A stretch of 64,000 nt of DNA from Candidatus Rifleibacteriota bacterium (GCA_024710355.1 JANJUX010000033.1:285206-349205), one strand, 5' to 3'. Numbered from the stretch's first letter, positions 17,822 to 27,320 are shown. Notes: a model not told the origin generated them from the sequence alone. A program made the numbers and translations.

Positions 17822-19930
17822 ATGCCCGCCAGTCAGATTGTTTTATCTATGCCTCGCCGCCAGCGCGGTTTTGCCATAATGATCGCCCTGATCATTGGCA
17901 CCGTGCTGCTCATTCTTGCGGTGTCGCTGTACTCTTTTGTCGGGCACCAGCACAGCGGCATGCAGACAATCGTCAACGGTGAAGTTGCCCATTTTCTCGC
18001 TGAAGCTGGCATCAACAGCAGTATTGGCTCAGTGCGCGCCGCCATAACCCGCAATCTCGAGGGCGGCGCCGGGAAAAAGCTCTCGGAGTTGCTGCTTAAA
18101 CCGGGTGAATTCAGCGATATCTGTATCAACGATCTGCTTGATCCGGTCTGGAATCGAGACCTTGAAGCGTTTGCCCGTGAAGTCGACAAGGACGCATCGA
18201 TTCGCGTCGACGTCTGGCTGCGTGATTTTACTCCGACCGAAACCGAAGTTTCGAACTGGGCCGATCCGGTTGCGCGGCAGGGTTTTCTGGTAATTGAAGC
18301 GGTCGGCAGCTACAAAAGCTCACAGCGTCGTATTGCCGTTAAGCGTCAGGTCAAGGTGGCAAGCATCGCTCCGGGGCCGCTGGGAAAGTTCTCACTGTAT
18401 GTCGGTGATGCGGCCAGGCGGAACGAAGACGCTTTCAACCTGATCCGTAATGACTATCGCGGTATGGTAACTGACGGGCCGCGCCCGCTGATCGTTTATA
18501 ATCACGCCACCACTGATGCCCCTCTTGAGCCGGGCAATATCGCCGACATTCTCAAAGAAGAGAAGATGCCTGACTGCTGGCAGCGGCGAGGCTGGGTCTG
18601 GCTTGGTGGCCGTCGTGTCAGGCTTAATCTCTGTTCTGGTGCCGGGGACCTGGGCGAAATTTTTCATTTTTATGATGTCAGCAACCCGAATGTTTTTTCG
18701 CCGATAAAATTTGCAACGCCGCAGTCTTCGCTGCCCCCCGCTTTTGCAGGGCCGTTGAATCTGCCCTGGGATAAAAGCAACGAGTCGATCCGCCAGGTGA
18801 GCTACAGTTTTGGTCACAGCTTCGTGCTCGATGGCTTTCATGATCGCAGCAGCCGCCGCGAAACCGAGGCAATGTACGAGGGCAACATTCTATCAGCTGG
18901 TGAAAAGAACCATTACAGCTCGAAATCTTCGATCCTGCACCTGTTTGGCGATGCCCGCAAGGGTTTTCAGTCGCGCACACGCGTCTTCGGACAGGTCAAT
19001 GCCGCTTTCATCAGATTTGCCAATCTTGAGGTGAAACCCGAAGAATCTGATGCGGCAGCCCTTTTTGCCGCCGCGAACCCGCCGCCACTGTATCTGTTGA
19101 AGTCTGTTTCTGAGGATGCTTACAGCAGTTCGGTCGATATTTTCGAAGTCGGCCGCCGCAGTGTCGGTGGCCCGCTGCTCAAGGCCGGCATGCTTTTTAA
19201 ATCCTATAACGAATACGCGCAGCTGATGAGCCGGGTCGTCGAAATGCCCTACATGGAATCATACAACAGCATGCAGGATGTTTATGACGCCAGAGTCGGG
19301 CGCACTTTTCCGTCGTCGGCTGGTGTATTCGCAGGTGAAAGTGGCAGTCAGGTCACTTTGCAGCGTGGCGGGCATGTGTTTTATAAGGGCCTTCCATCAG
19401 CAGAGTCCGTCGCTCAGCTTCTCACCGGAAGAGTGCAGATCGAGGTCGATACGCTCAGTGAATTCTGGGAACGATTTCTTAATGAGCAGGGCGAACTCGA
19501 GCTGAATGCGGTAGTCAGAATTAGAAACCCGCGCGGCCTCGATATGCAGATTCCGGCCGCCGGGCGGCCGCAGCCGATGATTGTGCGTGGCGGCGGCATG
19601 ATAATTCTTGATTCCGGTAATCTGGTGCTGCGCGGGGTGACCTGTGCCGATGCCAATCAGATGCTGACGATTGTGCTTGGTGGCAACGGTTCGGTGTCTT
19701 TTGCGTCAACCCAGCCGAACCATGTTAACTTGATTGCTCCCGGCGCCGAGCTGGCTTATGGCTCGAAATTCGACCTGTTTGGCACCCTTTGCGTTGGTTC
19801 GGTTTACGCTGACCACCGTTTTCAGGGTGGCATTGCACGGTTCAGGCCCGGCCAGGACCCGACCGCGGCTGGCTACGACCGCTATTACCGGGTATTCGTC
19901 GACCCGAAGGATTCATACTGGAATGAATAA
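17822..19930 (+). CDS. Large PilX-like pilus-associated protein
   Basis: 702 residues. A basic start (PRRQRGFAIMIALIIGTVLL) runs into a single transmembrane helix with Gly-Phe at the usual prepilin boundary, then HSGMQTIVNGEVAHFLAEAG, typical of PilX/PilY-associated minor pilins. The remaining 630 residues are a large exported domain ending in beta-helix-like strands (GGGMIILDSGNLVLRGVTC, LNLIAPGAELAYG). It heads a three-gene set, overlapping the next prepilin gene by 8 bases. The start could be the ATG at 17822 or the in-frame ATG at 17849; neither has a strong Shine-Dalgarno. Confidence 0.65.
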   Translation: MPASQIVLSMPRRQRGFAIMIALIIGTVLLILAVSLYSFVGHQHSGMQTIVNGEVAHFLAEAGINSSIGSVRAAITRNLEGGAGKKLSELLLKPGEFSDICINDLLDPVWNRDLEAFAREVDKDASIRVDVWLRDFTPTETEVSNWADPVARQGFLVIEAVGSYKSSQRRIAVKRQVKVASIAPGPLGKFSLYVGDAARRNEDAFNLIRNDYRGMVTDGPRPLIVYNHATTDAPLEPGNIADILKEEKMPDCWQRRGWVWLGGRRVRLNLCSGAGDLGEIFHFYDVSNPNVFSPIKFATPQSSLPPAFAGPLNLPWDKSNESIRQVSYSFGHSFVLDGFHDRSSRRETEAMYEGNILSAGEKNHYSSKSSILHLFGDARKGFQSRTRVFGQVNAAFIRFANLEVKPEESDAAALFAAANPPPLYLLKSVSEDAYSSSVDIFEVGRRSVGGPLLKAGMLFKSYNEYAQLMSRVVEMPYMESYNSMQDVYDARVGRTFPSSAGVFAGESGSQVTLQRGGHVFYKGLPSAESVAQLLTGRVQIEVDTLSEFWERFLNEQGELELNAVVRIRNPRGLDMQIPAAGRPQPMIVRGGGMIILDSGNLVLRGVTCADANQMLTIVLGGNGSVSFASTQPNHVNLIAPGAELAYGSKFDLFGTLCVGSVYADHRFQGGIARFRPGQDPTAAGYDRYYRVFVDPKDSYWNE

Positions 19931-20369
19931 AAAAGAAGGCCGCAGCGGGCTGTCGCTGATCGAAATCGTTCTGTCGATGGGCATTCTGTCGCTGATTATG
20001 CTGCCTGTCTTCATGACTTTTTCCTCAGGCAACGTCAATATTCAGGTTACCGAATCTGAGTTCAGGGCTCATACCGCGGCTCTCGAACTGATGGAACAGA
20101 TTGTTTCTCTGCCCTTCAACCTCATAAAGCCAGGAAGCTATGATTCTTCGCAGGTAGTTGACGGGTCGCAGCTTGCCAACGGCCCGGTGCTGTTCAAAAT
20201 TACTCCGGTCGATGACCTGAAGCCATCTCTGAAAATCGAAGAGATCAAGCGGGATAACAAGGTGGTTTTCAAGAAAATTACGGTGAAGATCGGTTTTCCG
20301 TCGGCCAGAGCGGCTGATAAAACCCGTGAATTCACTTTAAAAACGCTGGTGGCCAATGAAAGTCGTTAA
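19923..20369 (+). CDS. Type IV prepilin-like protein (PilV/GspI-like)
   Basis: 148 residues. Prepilin motif GRSGLSLIEIVLSMGILSLI has Gly at the cut and Glu at +5, after a short basic leader (MNKKEGRSG), which fixes the start at 19923. Overlaps the upstream gene by 8 bases and the downstream one by 14, so expression is coupled. The mature domain is small and beta-rich, ending KTREFTLKTLVANES. It forms, with the flanking genes, a minor-pilin trio of the same X-V-J type as the sets at 3050-4867 and 42798-45186. Confidence 0.75.
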   Translation: MNKKEGRSGLSLIEIVLSMGILSLIMLPVFMTFSSGNVNIQVTESEFRAHTAALELMEQIVSLPFNLIKPGSYDSSQVVDGSQLANGPVLFKITPVDDLKPSLKIEEIKRDNKVVFKKITVKIGFPSARAADKTREFTLKTLVANESR

Positions 20370-20934
20370 TAAAAATCGGCCGGGTTTTACCCTTACCGAG
20401 ATCCTTGTGGTCTGCGGGGTTTCAGCCATTTTTCTCGGCACTGCCATTATGCTGTTCACCAATTTCAGGCAGGGTTATTCACGCAGTGAAAATGTCGCGG
20501 TATTGATGCAGGAAAGTGCATTGTTCATCGCCAGATTGCGCACTGATCTGAATAACGCCGTGCTCAGCGGCCCGGGTAGTGGGAATATCGAGCAGCAGCT
20601 GCAGGCTTTTCCCGAACACCTGACTTTTAACATTTACAGCAGCCGGCATGGTCGAATTCTGCCGGTGGTTTACAGCTATAAGCGCGGGAAAGACGGCGGG
20701 AGTCTGGCAAGGCGCGAGGCTGATGAAGCTGAAAAGTTGCTGATAAAAGATCACGTGGCGTCTCTTACCTGGCAGATGCAGCTTGAGCATTTTGCTACCG
20801 GTGGTTCAGGAACTTTTCGCATCAGTCTGGGGATCGATCTGCAACTGAAAACTTCTTCTGGCAAGGAAAAGCCTTTTGCCATAAAAACTTCGTTGTTTCC
20901 GGCGCGGTTGAACCGGCAGCTCAACAATCCATGA
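20356..20934 (+). CDS. Type IV prepilin-like protein (PilW/GspJ-like)
   Basis: 192 residues. The prepilin signal NRPGFTLTEILVVCGVSAIF has Gly-Phe at the cut and Glu at +5, followed by a membrane helix and MQESALFIARLRTDLNNAV. The C-terminal half is beta-rich. It overlaps the preceding prepilin by 14 bases and closes the second pilin-like set. No assembly ATPase, inner-membrane platform or prepilin peptidase lies nearby, so these must come from elsewhere in the genome if the fibre is built. Confidence 0.75.
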   Translation: MKVVNKNRPGFTLTEILVVCGVSAIFLGTAIMLFTNFRQGYSRSENVAVLMQESALFIARLRTDLNNAVLSGPGSGNIEQQLQAFPEHLTFNIYSSRHGRILPVVYSYKRGKDGGSLARREADEAEKLLIKDHVASLTWQMQLEHFATGGSGTFRISLGIDLQLKTSSGKEKPFAIKTSLFPARLNRQLNNP

Positions 20935-21026
20935 TTTTGCTCAGAATTTTGCAGCGATTTTTTTGCAACGAACCGCCAGAAAAACTCGTATAATTAGATG
21001 GAAGATATGTACGGCGGGAGGCTATT

Positions 21027-22223
21027 ATGAACAGAAGACTGACATTGGCGCTGTTCGCGCTTTGTTTTATGCTTGCCAGCGTTTTTGCGGTGGCAGGCGA
21101 AGATGGCAGCTACCTTGACACGATTTATCGCGCCGGCGATTCGGGTACTTCTGCCGTCAGCGATGAAGGCGTGCCGCAGTATGTCGAAAATGACCAGCCG
21201 CCCGAAGTGGTCGATGTGCCTGACCCGACCGGTGATCCCGCCCAGCAGAAGGCGATCGAAAAGCTGCAGAACATTATCAACAGTCTGATGCGCATTATTG
21301 CCGGTAAAATTTGCGGCACCCGCATTGTGGTTGTCGTAATTCCATGCCAGCGCATCGTTCCGAAGCCGCCGACTTCTACTGCCACTTCGACCTCGACTTC
21401 AACCGCCACCCAGACCCAGACCCAAACCCAGACCCAGACCCAGACCCAGACCCAAACCCAAACCCAAACCCAAACCCAGACTCAGACTCAGACCCAAACT
21501 CAAACTCAGACACAAACCCAAACCCAGACTCAAACCCAGACACCCACTCAAACTCAGACTCAGACCCAAACGCAGACTGCCACTGATGCTGAATCGATTC
21601 GTGCTTCAGTTAAGGCCAAATATAATATCAGTCTTGCCAATGGCACTAACGGCCGTGAATGGAGCCTTAATCAGCTGAAAGCTGCTGATGAAGCTTTCGG
21701 TGAACTTCCCGCCTTTTTCCGCAAGTGTACTGACATGGTTTATCGTGATGGTGAACCCAATGCCTCGTTTATTCCACCGAGCGCCGCAGCTTACGTCATC
21801 GTGCCCGAGCGCAAGGTTCATATGCTCGACCTGAGCGTAAAAATGACTCAGGGAGCATATAACTCACTTACTGCCGCCTATGGCCGCGCCCCGACCACCG
21901 AAGAACAGATGGCCTATCTCAAGCACAATTTCAAGCGCACTCTGGTGCATGAAATGACTCACTGTTTCCAGAATACCTATCCGCAGGTCTATCAGAGCTG
22001 GTCGAGAACTTTCTGGCCTGGTGGTCGCCTTTCCGGCACCTGCCCGACCGGTTATGGCCGCACCCAGCCTGCCGAAGACATGGCCGAATCGGTTGCCACT
22101 TATTATACCGGTGGCTCGATCAGAAATGGCATGTTTGTGTCGCGCAGTGGTGCCACCATGGACCTCAACCGCTATAACTTCATCAAACAGTATATTATGG
22201 ACGGCAAGGAATACCTGCAGTAA
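21027..22223 (+). CDS. Secreted zinc metalloprotease-like protein with Thr-Gln repeat linker
   Basis: 398 residues. Signal peptide MNRRLTLALFALCFMLASVF; an N-terminal segment (about 25-120, SYLDTIYRAGDSGTS at its start); a Thr-Gln dipeptide linker (about 128-183); then a catalytic-looking domain (about 190-398). LVHEMTHCFQ near residue 313 is a HExxH zinc motif, and EDMAESVATYYTGG near 352 could supply the third ligand (Glu), as in gluzincin-like enzymes. The linker would separate the catalytic domain from an N-terminal anchoring part. RBS GGGAGG precedes the ATG. A degenerate paralogue follows 15 bases later. Confidence 0.7.
   Translation: MNRRLTLALFALCFMLASVFAVAGEDGSYLDTIYRAGDSGTSAVSDEGVPQYVENDQPPEVVDVPDPTGDPAQQKAIEKLQNIINSLMRIIAGKICGTRIVVVVIPCQRIVPKPPTSTATSTSTSTATQTQTQTQTQTQTQTQTQTQTQTQTQTQTQTQTQTQTQTQTQTQTPTQTQTQTQTQTATDAESIRASVKAKYNISLANGTNGREWSLNQLKAADEAFGELPAFFRKCTDMVYRDGEPNASFIPPSAAAYVIVPERKVHMLDLSVKMTQGAYNSLTAAYGRAPTTEEQMAYLKHNFKRTLVHEMTHCFQNTYPQVYQSWSRTFWPGGRLSGTCPTGYGRTQPAEDMAESVATYYTGGSIRNGMFVSRSGATMDLNRYNFIKQYIMDGKEYLQ
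21408..21575 (+). repeat. Hexanucleotide tandem repeat coding for (Thr-Gln)n
   Basis: About 28 units of ACCCAG with A/C and T variants encode alternating Thr-Gln with one Thr-to-Pro change (QTPTQ). Unit length is a multiple of three, so gain or loss of units changes linker length but not frame. Confidence 0.95.
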
Positions 22224-22238
22224 AGGACCGGCAAAAAC

Positions 22239-23603
22239 ATGAAAAAGCAGATTGCAGCGTTCGTTCTGGTTCTGATATTGCTGGTTTCGCCGGCGATGTC
22301 TCAAAATGCCAGCTATCTTGACTCGGTTTACCAGACCCTCGAGGTGGCTACCGGCACCGACGCTCTTACGGCCCTTAAAAACTCGATAAACGAGAAGTTC
22401 AATGTGGTGATTGCCGAAGATGAGGGTGAAAACCAGAACACCTGGAACTTAAACTACGTTCAGGCGATCAAAGAGGTGTTTGAAGCGGTTCCGGCAAGCT
22501 TCAGCATGTATACCCGCATGGTGTTTCTCGACCCGTCGCCGGTGCAATACGAAGTTAAATATGTCGGTTTCAACGATCAGCACGGCATAATCTGGGCCGG
22601 TGCCGGTGTTATGACCCCTTCGGTGATGTATTACCGCCGGTTCAAAGAAGTTTATGGCAGCGCCCCGACCGAGGCCCAGTTGCTGTCGCGCTTCAAAACC
22701 ATCCTCGTGCGCGGCATGACCTACAGCTTCCTACAGGAAAACCCGGAAATCGGTAAGAGATACGCCTCGATCGCTGCCGGTTCGACTTTTCCGACAAAGG
22801 TTTACAGCCCGGCCGCTGAAACCAATATGGTGACTGCCCCGGGTAAGATCGCCGCCTGGATAGATCTGGCCTTTGCCGTGTCGATGTATTGCACCGACCC
22901 GGCTACTCTGCAGAGCAGATTTGCCAGCCGCTTTGATTTTATTAAAACCAACCTGATGAATGGGCAGGCCATCAGCGGCTGGAGCGATAAGCCGATCAAT
23001 GATGGTGGCGGTAATAATAACGGTGGCAACGACAATGCCAGCGGCACGGTCGAAACCCCTGGCACCCGCCCGCCTCCAGTCATTCCTGATGGCGACTATA
23101 TGCCGGTTGTCACACAGGTTGATGTCGGTATTGCCGCAGCTTCGCTGCCGGCTGAGCACAAAGAAGCGCCAGAGCTTATGCGCAGTGCCATTGCCGAACT
23201 CTTTGCCGAATTGCCGAAGTTCTTCTCGACCTGCACCGAAGCGATTGCTTATGTGCCGACCACCGACACCGAAACCGCCTTTTCGTCTGAAGGTTTCGTG
23301 TTTATCACACAGAATTCCTGGTTTATGCCCTCGTTCGTAGAACTCGACGATGCAGCCCGTAACAAACGCTTCAAGCAGATCCTGCTGCGCGAAATGACGC
23401 TGCGGTTTCTCTATTTCCATCCTGAAGTTACCGCCAAATGGAAAGAAAAATTCGACAAGAACATGAGCACTTTCGATGCCTACGTCGACATGACCCAGGC
23501 TGCCGTGCTTTATTACTCGGCTCCCGCCTATCTGAAGCAGATCAACAATGAACGTTATGAATTCGTTAAAACGGTGATCATGATCGGCAAAACCTTCGAG
23601 TAA
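22239..23603 (+). CDS. Secreted two-domain paralogue of the upstream protease, zinc motif lost
   Basis: 454 residues with signal peptide MKKQIAAFVLVLILLVSPAM. It starts like its neighbour (ASYLDSVYQTL against GSYLDTIYRAG) and has two copies of the protease-like domain, about 50-240 and 285-454, separated by a Gly/Asn-rich linker (GGGNNNGGNDNASG). Where the neighbour has HEMTH, copy 1 has RGMTY and copy 2 has REMTL. Both copies keep the surrounding pattern (FKTILVRGMTYSFL, FKQILLREMTLRFLY) but lack zinc ligands. Probably a binding or inhibitory partner rather than an enzyme. It lies 15 bases downstream in the same unit. Confidence 0.65.
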   Translation: MKKQIAAFVLVLILLVSPAMSQNASYLDSVYQTLEVATGTDALTALKNSINEKFNVVIAEDEGENQNTWNLNYVQAIKEVFEAVPASFSMYTRMVFLDPSPVQYEVKYVGFNDQHGIIWAGAGVMTPSVMYYRRFKEVYGSAPTEAQLLSRFKTILVRGMTYSFLQENPEIGKRYASIAAGSTFPTKVYSPAAETNMVTAPGKIAAWIDLAFAVSMYCTDPATLQSRFASRFDFIKTNLMNGQAISGWSDKPINDGGGNNNGGNDNASGTVETPGTRPPPVIPDGDYMPVVTQVDVGIAAASLPAEHKEAPELMRSAIAELFAELPKFFSTCTEAIAYVPTTDTETAFSSEGFVFITQNSWFMPSFVELDDAARNKRFKQILLREMTLRFLYFHPEVTAKWKEKFDKNMSTFDAYVDMTQAAVLYYSAPAYLKQINNERYEFVKTVIMIGKTFE

Positions 23604-23632
23604 TCTTTTAATTCCAGAAAGTCTGTAAACAG

Positions 23633-23672
23633 CCCGCTGTTGACCAAATGTCGGCAGCGGGTTGTGTTTTAT
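23633..23672 (+). terminator. Terminator after the protease pair
   Basis: CCCGCTG at 23633-23639 pairs with CAGCGGG at 23655-23661, followed by TTGTGTTTTATT. The T-run is interrupted, so strength is moderate. Confidence 0.6.
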
Positions 23673-23953
23673 TGTTTGCGCGTCAATCCCCCCGCCAACA
23701 CGTGTAATCTTTCAAAAGGTCCTTATTTGCTGAAACTTTCCGCTGCCCGCTTTTTTGTTTAGGCCCGCTTCACGGGAATGGCGAGAAAAAAATATTCTTA
23801 ATGCTGCACAAGGCCGGAGTTGGCTTTGTCCATCAGCCGTAAACAAAACAAAGAGCAGGCTTTTCTTTAAGCCGGGTAAATTTCTGCAGGGATAGGCGCT
23901 TTTATATGGCCAGAAAATGCTGCGTTTAATGCCGCGGCTAGCCGGCTGAGGCG
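23673..23953. other. Non-coding gap between convergent genes
   Basis: The gene-free stretch from 23604 to 23953 holds the terminator above. The remaining 280 bases are mixed AT- and GC-rich sequence with short hairpins (for example around 23790 and 23935). I see no gene, promoter or repeat here. Confidence 0.5.
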
Positions 23954-25486
23954 TCAGGGAATGGAAATCTTGCGGCTGGCAGTTATAAGGCCGCCGGCTC
24001 TGACGACCAGGGCTACCTTGTCGCCTGACTTGAGTTCGAATTCGATGGGCAGAAGCTGCCCGTCACGAAATTCGCATTTCACGTAATTTTTGTTGATCTG
24101 AATGAAGCCCGGGCCATTGAAGCGGATGGCGCCAATATCGCGCCATTCATTGTCATAGTCAGCGTTGTGCAGCAATTCACCAGAAGCCCGGTATTTGCCG
24201 TTTGCGCCCGGCGCCAGATCGAACTTTACGCTCATTGAGGGAAGAAAGGCTTTTATAACCTCGGCGCAGTTGAATATTGCCAGCGGAACAAGAACTTTGG
24301 CCTGGCCTTCGGCCATGTTTGGCATGACGTTGAAGTGCGGGTTCTTGCGCCCATATTTGTCGTTGTCATTGATTACTTTTGCGAAGGGAGAACCAGTTTC
24401 TTTGGCCATAGGCACCCAGCCAACCGTTTCAAACCATGCGTAAAAGATGCCGGCCTCATGTTTGAGTTTTGAAAGCTGTGGTGATGGGTATGGGCGTTTT
24501 TTGTTGCGCGGAAAATGCCATTTTTCATAATCAAAAATTGTATCGTTGCTGAAAAAATGCCGGTTGGTGAAGGCTGCGAGGTTTTTCATAAGCTCGGGCA
24601 GTTCAATGTCAGATGCAATTTCAAACTCAGGAACAGGTTTAAAATCAGGGTTTTTGTGCCTGTCACCCATGATTTTGCGGATCATTTTTTCTTTTACGTT
24701 CATTTCAATCGGCTCAAACAGTGAGTGACTGTCGGCTCTGGTGTGAGCTGGCTGCGCCATGTCTGCCATCAGATGCATGGTTTCGCCTACAGCGCGGAAA
24801 GCCTTGCCGAACATCTGACTGCGGTTCAGCTTGCCGAATGCGGCGGTGTTGTTTTCCATGGCGGCTTTATAGGCCAGTTTTGCCTGCAGCCAGTTATGAT
24901 CGTTTTCTTCATGTTCGAATGCCCAGGTTACCGCGTCGATCTGCGGTCGGAAAATCTTGGGCTGGAGTTTGATTTTTCGGTCTTTCAAGCCGAATTCGAA
25001 GTTCGGGTTCCAGTCGTCGGCGCGGTATTGCAGAGATGCGAAGAAAGCTTCCTCAGAGGCGAAGCTGCTTTTTTTTCTGGGGATGAACGATCGGTTCTGC
25101 CAGGTAAGATAGTGAGGCTCATACACCGGATCATAGAAATGACGGAATCCCATGTTGATTTCGGGCATGTCGGCATCGTAGCCGCCGCGTGCCAGCCAGC
25201 CCGAAAAATTATGCGCAGCGTTAACCAGTTTGGCATTGGCGCCGCTTTCAAATTTGGGAGCTTTTCCGAAGGTCAGCCCCTGAAAATTTACCTGATTGTC
25301 GATGGTGGTATTAATGAATTTGTCACCGTAGTGGCCGGCTTTAAATTTAGCGACGAAATGCTCAAAGGCGAGAAGGTTTATGGTGGGGTGTGCTTCAACG
25401 CAATCCCAGGCGTGCGCAATCTGGACAGACAGCAGGGCCTGAACCATTATCACCATAGCCAATATTGTTCTGCGGTTGCTGTGCAA
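23954..25486 (-). CDS. Secreted zinc phospholipase C / S1-P1-like protein
   Basis: 510 residues from a TTG at 25486 that has GGAG 7 bases upstream and opens a compact signal peptide ending SVQIAHA. Cleavage there would leave Trp as residue 1 of the mature protein. In zinc-dependent phospholipase C and S1/P1 nucleases, the N-terminal Trp is a zinc ligand. Further candidate ligands are AHPTIN, NAAHNFSGW, GFRHFYDP and the helix GETMHLMADMAQPAHTRADS (E-x3-H-x3-D spread). An upstream ATG (25543) would put 19 non-secretory residues first, so I reject it. The C-terminal 120 residues form an extra beta domain. Substrate (phospholipid or nucleic acid) unknown. Confidence 0.65.
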   Translation of the reverse strand: MHSNRRTILAMVIMVQALLSVQIAHAWDCVEAHPTINLLAFEHFVAKFKAGHYGDKFINTTIDNQVNFQGLTFGKAPKFESGANAKLVNAAHNFSGWLARGGYDADMPEINMGFRHFYDPVYEPHYLTWQNRSFIPRKKSSFASEEAFFASLQYRADDWNPNFEFGLKDRKIKLQPKIFRPQIDAVTWAFEHEENDHNWLQAKLAYKAAMENNTAAFGKLNRSQMFGKAFRAVGETMHLMADMAQPAHTRADSHSLFEPIEMNVKEKMIRKIMGDRHKNPDFKPVPEFEIASDIELPELMKNLAAFTNRHFFSNDTIFDYEKWHFPRNKKRPYPSPQLSKLKHEAGIFYAWFETVGWVPMAKETGSPFAKVINDNDKYGRKNPHFNVMPNMAEGQAKVLVPLAIFNCAEVIKAFLPSMSVKFDLAPGANGKYRASGELLHNADYDNEWRDIGAIRFNGPGFIQINKNYVKCEFRDGQLLPIEFELKSGDKVALVVRAGGLITASRKISIP

Positions 25487-25558
25487 ACATTCGCTCCATT
25501 TACAGGATTGTACAATAATTATAATGTTTTTTTCGGTCGGCACAACCCTTGAAAAGCG

Positions 25559-27160
25559 TTATAAGTGGCCGGTGATTGTACCGATCATTTTCCAGGAAAT
25601 GCCGAAGCGCTGCAGGTATTTGCGCAGGCGGTCGGAGTCATTGGTTGATTGCTTTTTCTGCGATGAGTTGCTGAACAGTTGTCGGCCGGCTTCGGCCATG
25701 CTGTCGCAGTGGCGGCAGATTTCGAGCACTTTTTCGAGTTGCAGCCGGTCGAACAGGTCTATTTTTGACAGCTGCTCCACGGTCATCAGCTTCTGGCAGA
25801 GCTTTTCGTCGTTTGTTGCAAAACGGCTTTCTATCGACCATTCTTTGCGCAGCCTCGTCATTTCAGTCTGAACATTTTCGCGGCCAATGCGGTTGCCCTC
25901 AGATAAGGTAAGCATACGGGCAAGTGAGCTGTTGAGATCGCGAAAATTGGCAGTCCAGACCGCTTCATTCGATACTGCGAAGCTGACGAATTCCTGGCGT
26001 GCCTCGCTGCTGAAACTGACGGGTTTGCCGAGCTTTTTCGAGTGCTGCTGCAGTTCGTAATCTATGTTCGGGTCAATGTCTTCGGGGCGTTCGCGCAGGC
26101 CGGGAATCGTGAATTCCCAGAATTTGATGCGGGCGAGCAGGTCCTGTCTGAATCGCCCGGCCTGGCATTCATGGCGAAGATTGCGATTGGTGCCGGTAAT
26201 CAGCTGGAAATCGCTGCGCACCTCTTTGTCAGAACCGACCGGAAGATAAACCTTTTCTTCAACTGCCCGCAGCAGCATTGCCTGTTCATCGAGGCCGAGT
26301 TCGCCGATTTCATCGAGAAAGAGAATGCCGCCGTCAGCAGCTTTTAGCAGGCCTTCGCGGCTTTCGGTGGCACCGGTGTAAGCACCTTTTTTGTGGCCGA
26401 ACAGCACCGACATGGCCATGTCGCCACGCAGGGTCGCGCAGTTGACTTCAACAAAGCGGCCTTTGATCATGCTGCGCTGCCGGCGCAGTTCGTATATCTG
26501 GCGGGCCAGACGCGATTTTCCGGCCCCGGTTGGGCCTGAAAGCATGATCGGCATATCGCTGCGCAGGGTCACTTTTTCGACTTCGGCAATCAGTTCGTTG
26601 AAATGCCGGTTGCGGGTTTTGATGCCTGATTTGAGAAATGAGATATCGTCTTTTGTCTGCACGGCGAAGCGTTTTGCGATGCTGTCGTAGCGCGACAGGT
26701 CGAGGTCGATGATTTCATAGCTGCCGGGTGGCGAGTTCTGACGGCCGGGGCCGGTCTGCAGCAGTTTGCCCCGGAAAAAGCCCGCCTCGGTAAGCAGAAA
26801 CAGGCAAATCTGAGTAACGTGGGTGCCGGTGGTAATGTGCAGCAGGTATTCTTCGTCTTCGCTGAAGCTGAAATGCCTTGAATAATCGAGAAGTCCGGCG
26901 AAGACTTCTTCAAAATCCCAGGGATTTTTGAATTCAATGTAATCAATAATCACCGAAGTTTCTGGCGAAACGCTGCCGATATCGGCTTTTACGACTTCGG
27001 CAAGCGCTGCGTCGCGATGGCTGCAAAGCAGGTGAAAGCGCTCGACCAGCAGGTCTTCATGCTGGCAGACTGCGACCGACGGGCGCCAGTTTTCCCAGCG
27101 TTTTTCTTTGCCGCGCCGGTCAAGAACGGTTCCGAGAAACCCGATTACAACTTTTTTCAT
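25559..27160 (-). CDS. rtcR: RtcR, sigma-54 activator of the RNA-repair operon
   Basis: 533 residues. Three parts: an N-terminal CARF-like Rossmann domain (about 1-175; MKKVVIGFLGTVLDRRG, then LLHITTGTHVTQICLFLLTE), which in RtcR senses an RNA-derived ligand and holds the ATPase in check; an AAA+ domain (about 185-425) with Walker A GPTGAGKS, the sigma-54-contacting loop GAYTGA and Walker B GGILFLDEIGE; and a C-terminal helix-turn-helix (about 475-525; GISWKMIGTITG at the end). It faces away from the slipin-rtcA-rtcB unit and should bind upstream of the sigma-54 promoter at 27438. Full length; all key motifs are intact. Confidence 0.95.
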   Translation of the reverse strand: MKKVVIGFLGTVLDRRGKEKRWENWRPSVAVCQHEDLLVERFHLLCSHRDAALAEVVKADIGSVSPETSVIIDYIEFKNPWDFEEVFAGLLDYSRHFSFSEDEEYLLHITTGTHVTQICLFLLTEAGFFRGKLLQTGPGRQNSPPGSYEIIDLDLSRYDSIAKRFAVQTKDDISFLKSGIKTRNRHFNELIAEVEKVTLRSDMPIMLSGPTGAGKSRLARQIYELRRQRSMIKGRFVEVNCATLRGDMAMSVLFGHKKGAYTGATESREGLLKAADGGILFLDEIGELGLDEQAMLLRAVEEKVYLPVGSDKEVRSDFQLITGTNRNLRHECQAGRFRQDLLARIKFWEFTIPGLRERPEDIDPNIDYELQQHSKKLGKPVSFSSEARQEFVSFAVSNEAVWTANFRDLNSSLARMLTLSEGNRIGRENVQTEMTRLRKEWSIESRFATNDEKLCQKLMTVEQLSKIDLFDRLQLEKVLEICRHCDSMAEAGRQLFSNSSQKKQSTNDSDRLRKYLQRFGISWKMIGTITGHL

Positions 27161-27320
27161 GCTCAGTCACCTGCTGTTCCTGTCGAGTTTTTCAATGCGG
27201 ATAGCCGCTGTTCATTGCCGCCCTGCATTTTTCGTCTTTTCTGCACTTGCTGCCGGAGGAGAAAAACTTGAATTACTGAATTTACAGGGCGGATATGCAG
27301 TTTTTTATGTGATAGTCAAA

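Noticed and set aside
21408..21575. CRISPR-like or satellite repeat
   Set aside because: The period is 6 bases, in frame in a secreted protein with good flanking coding sequence.
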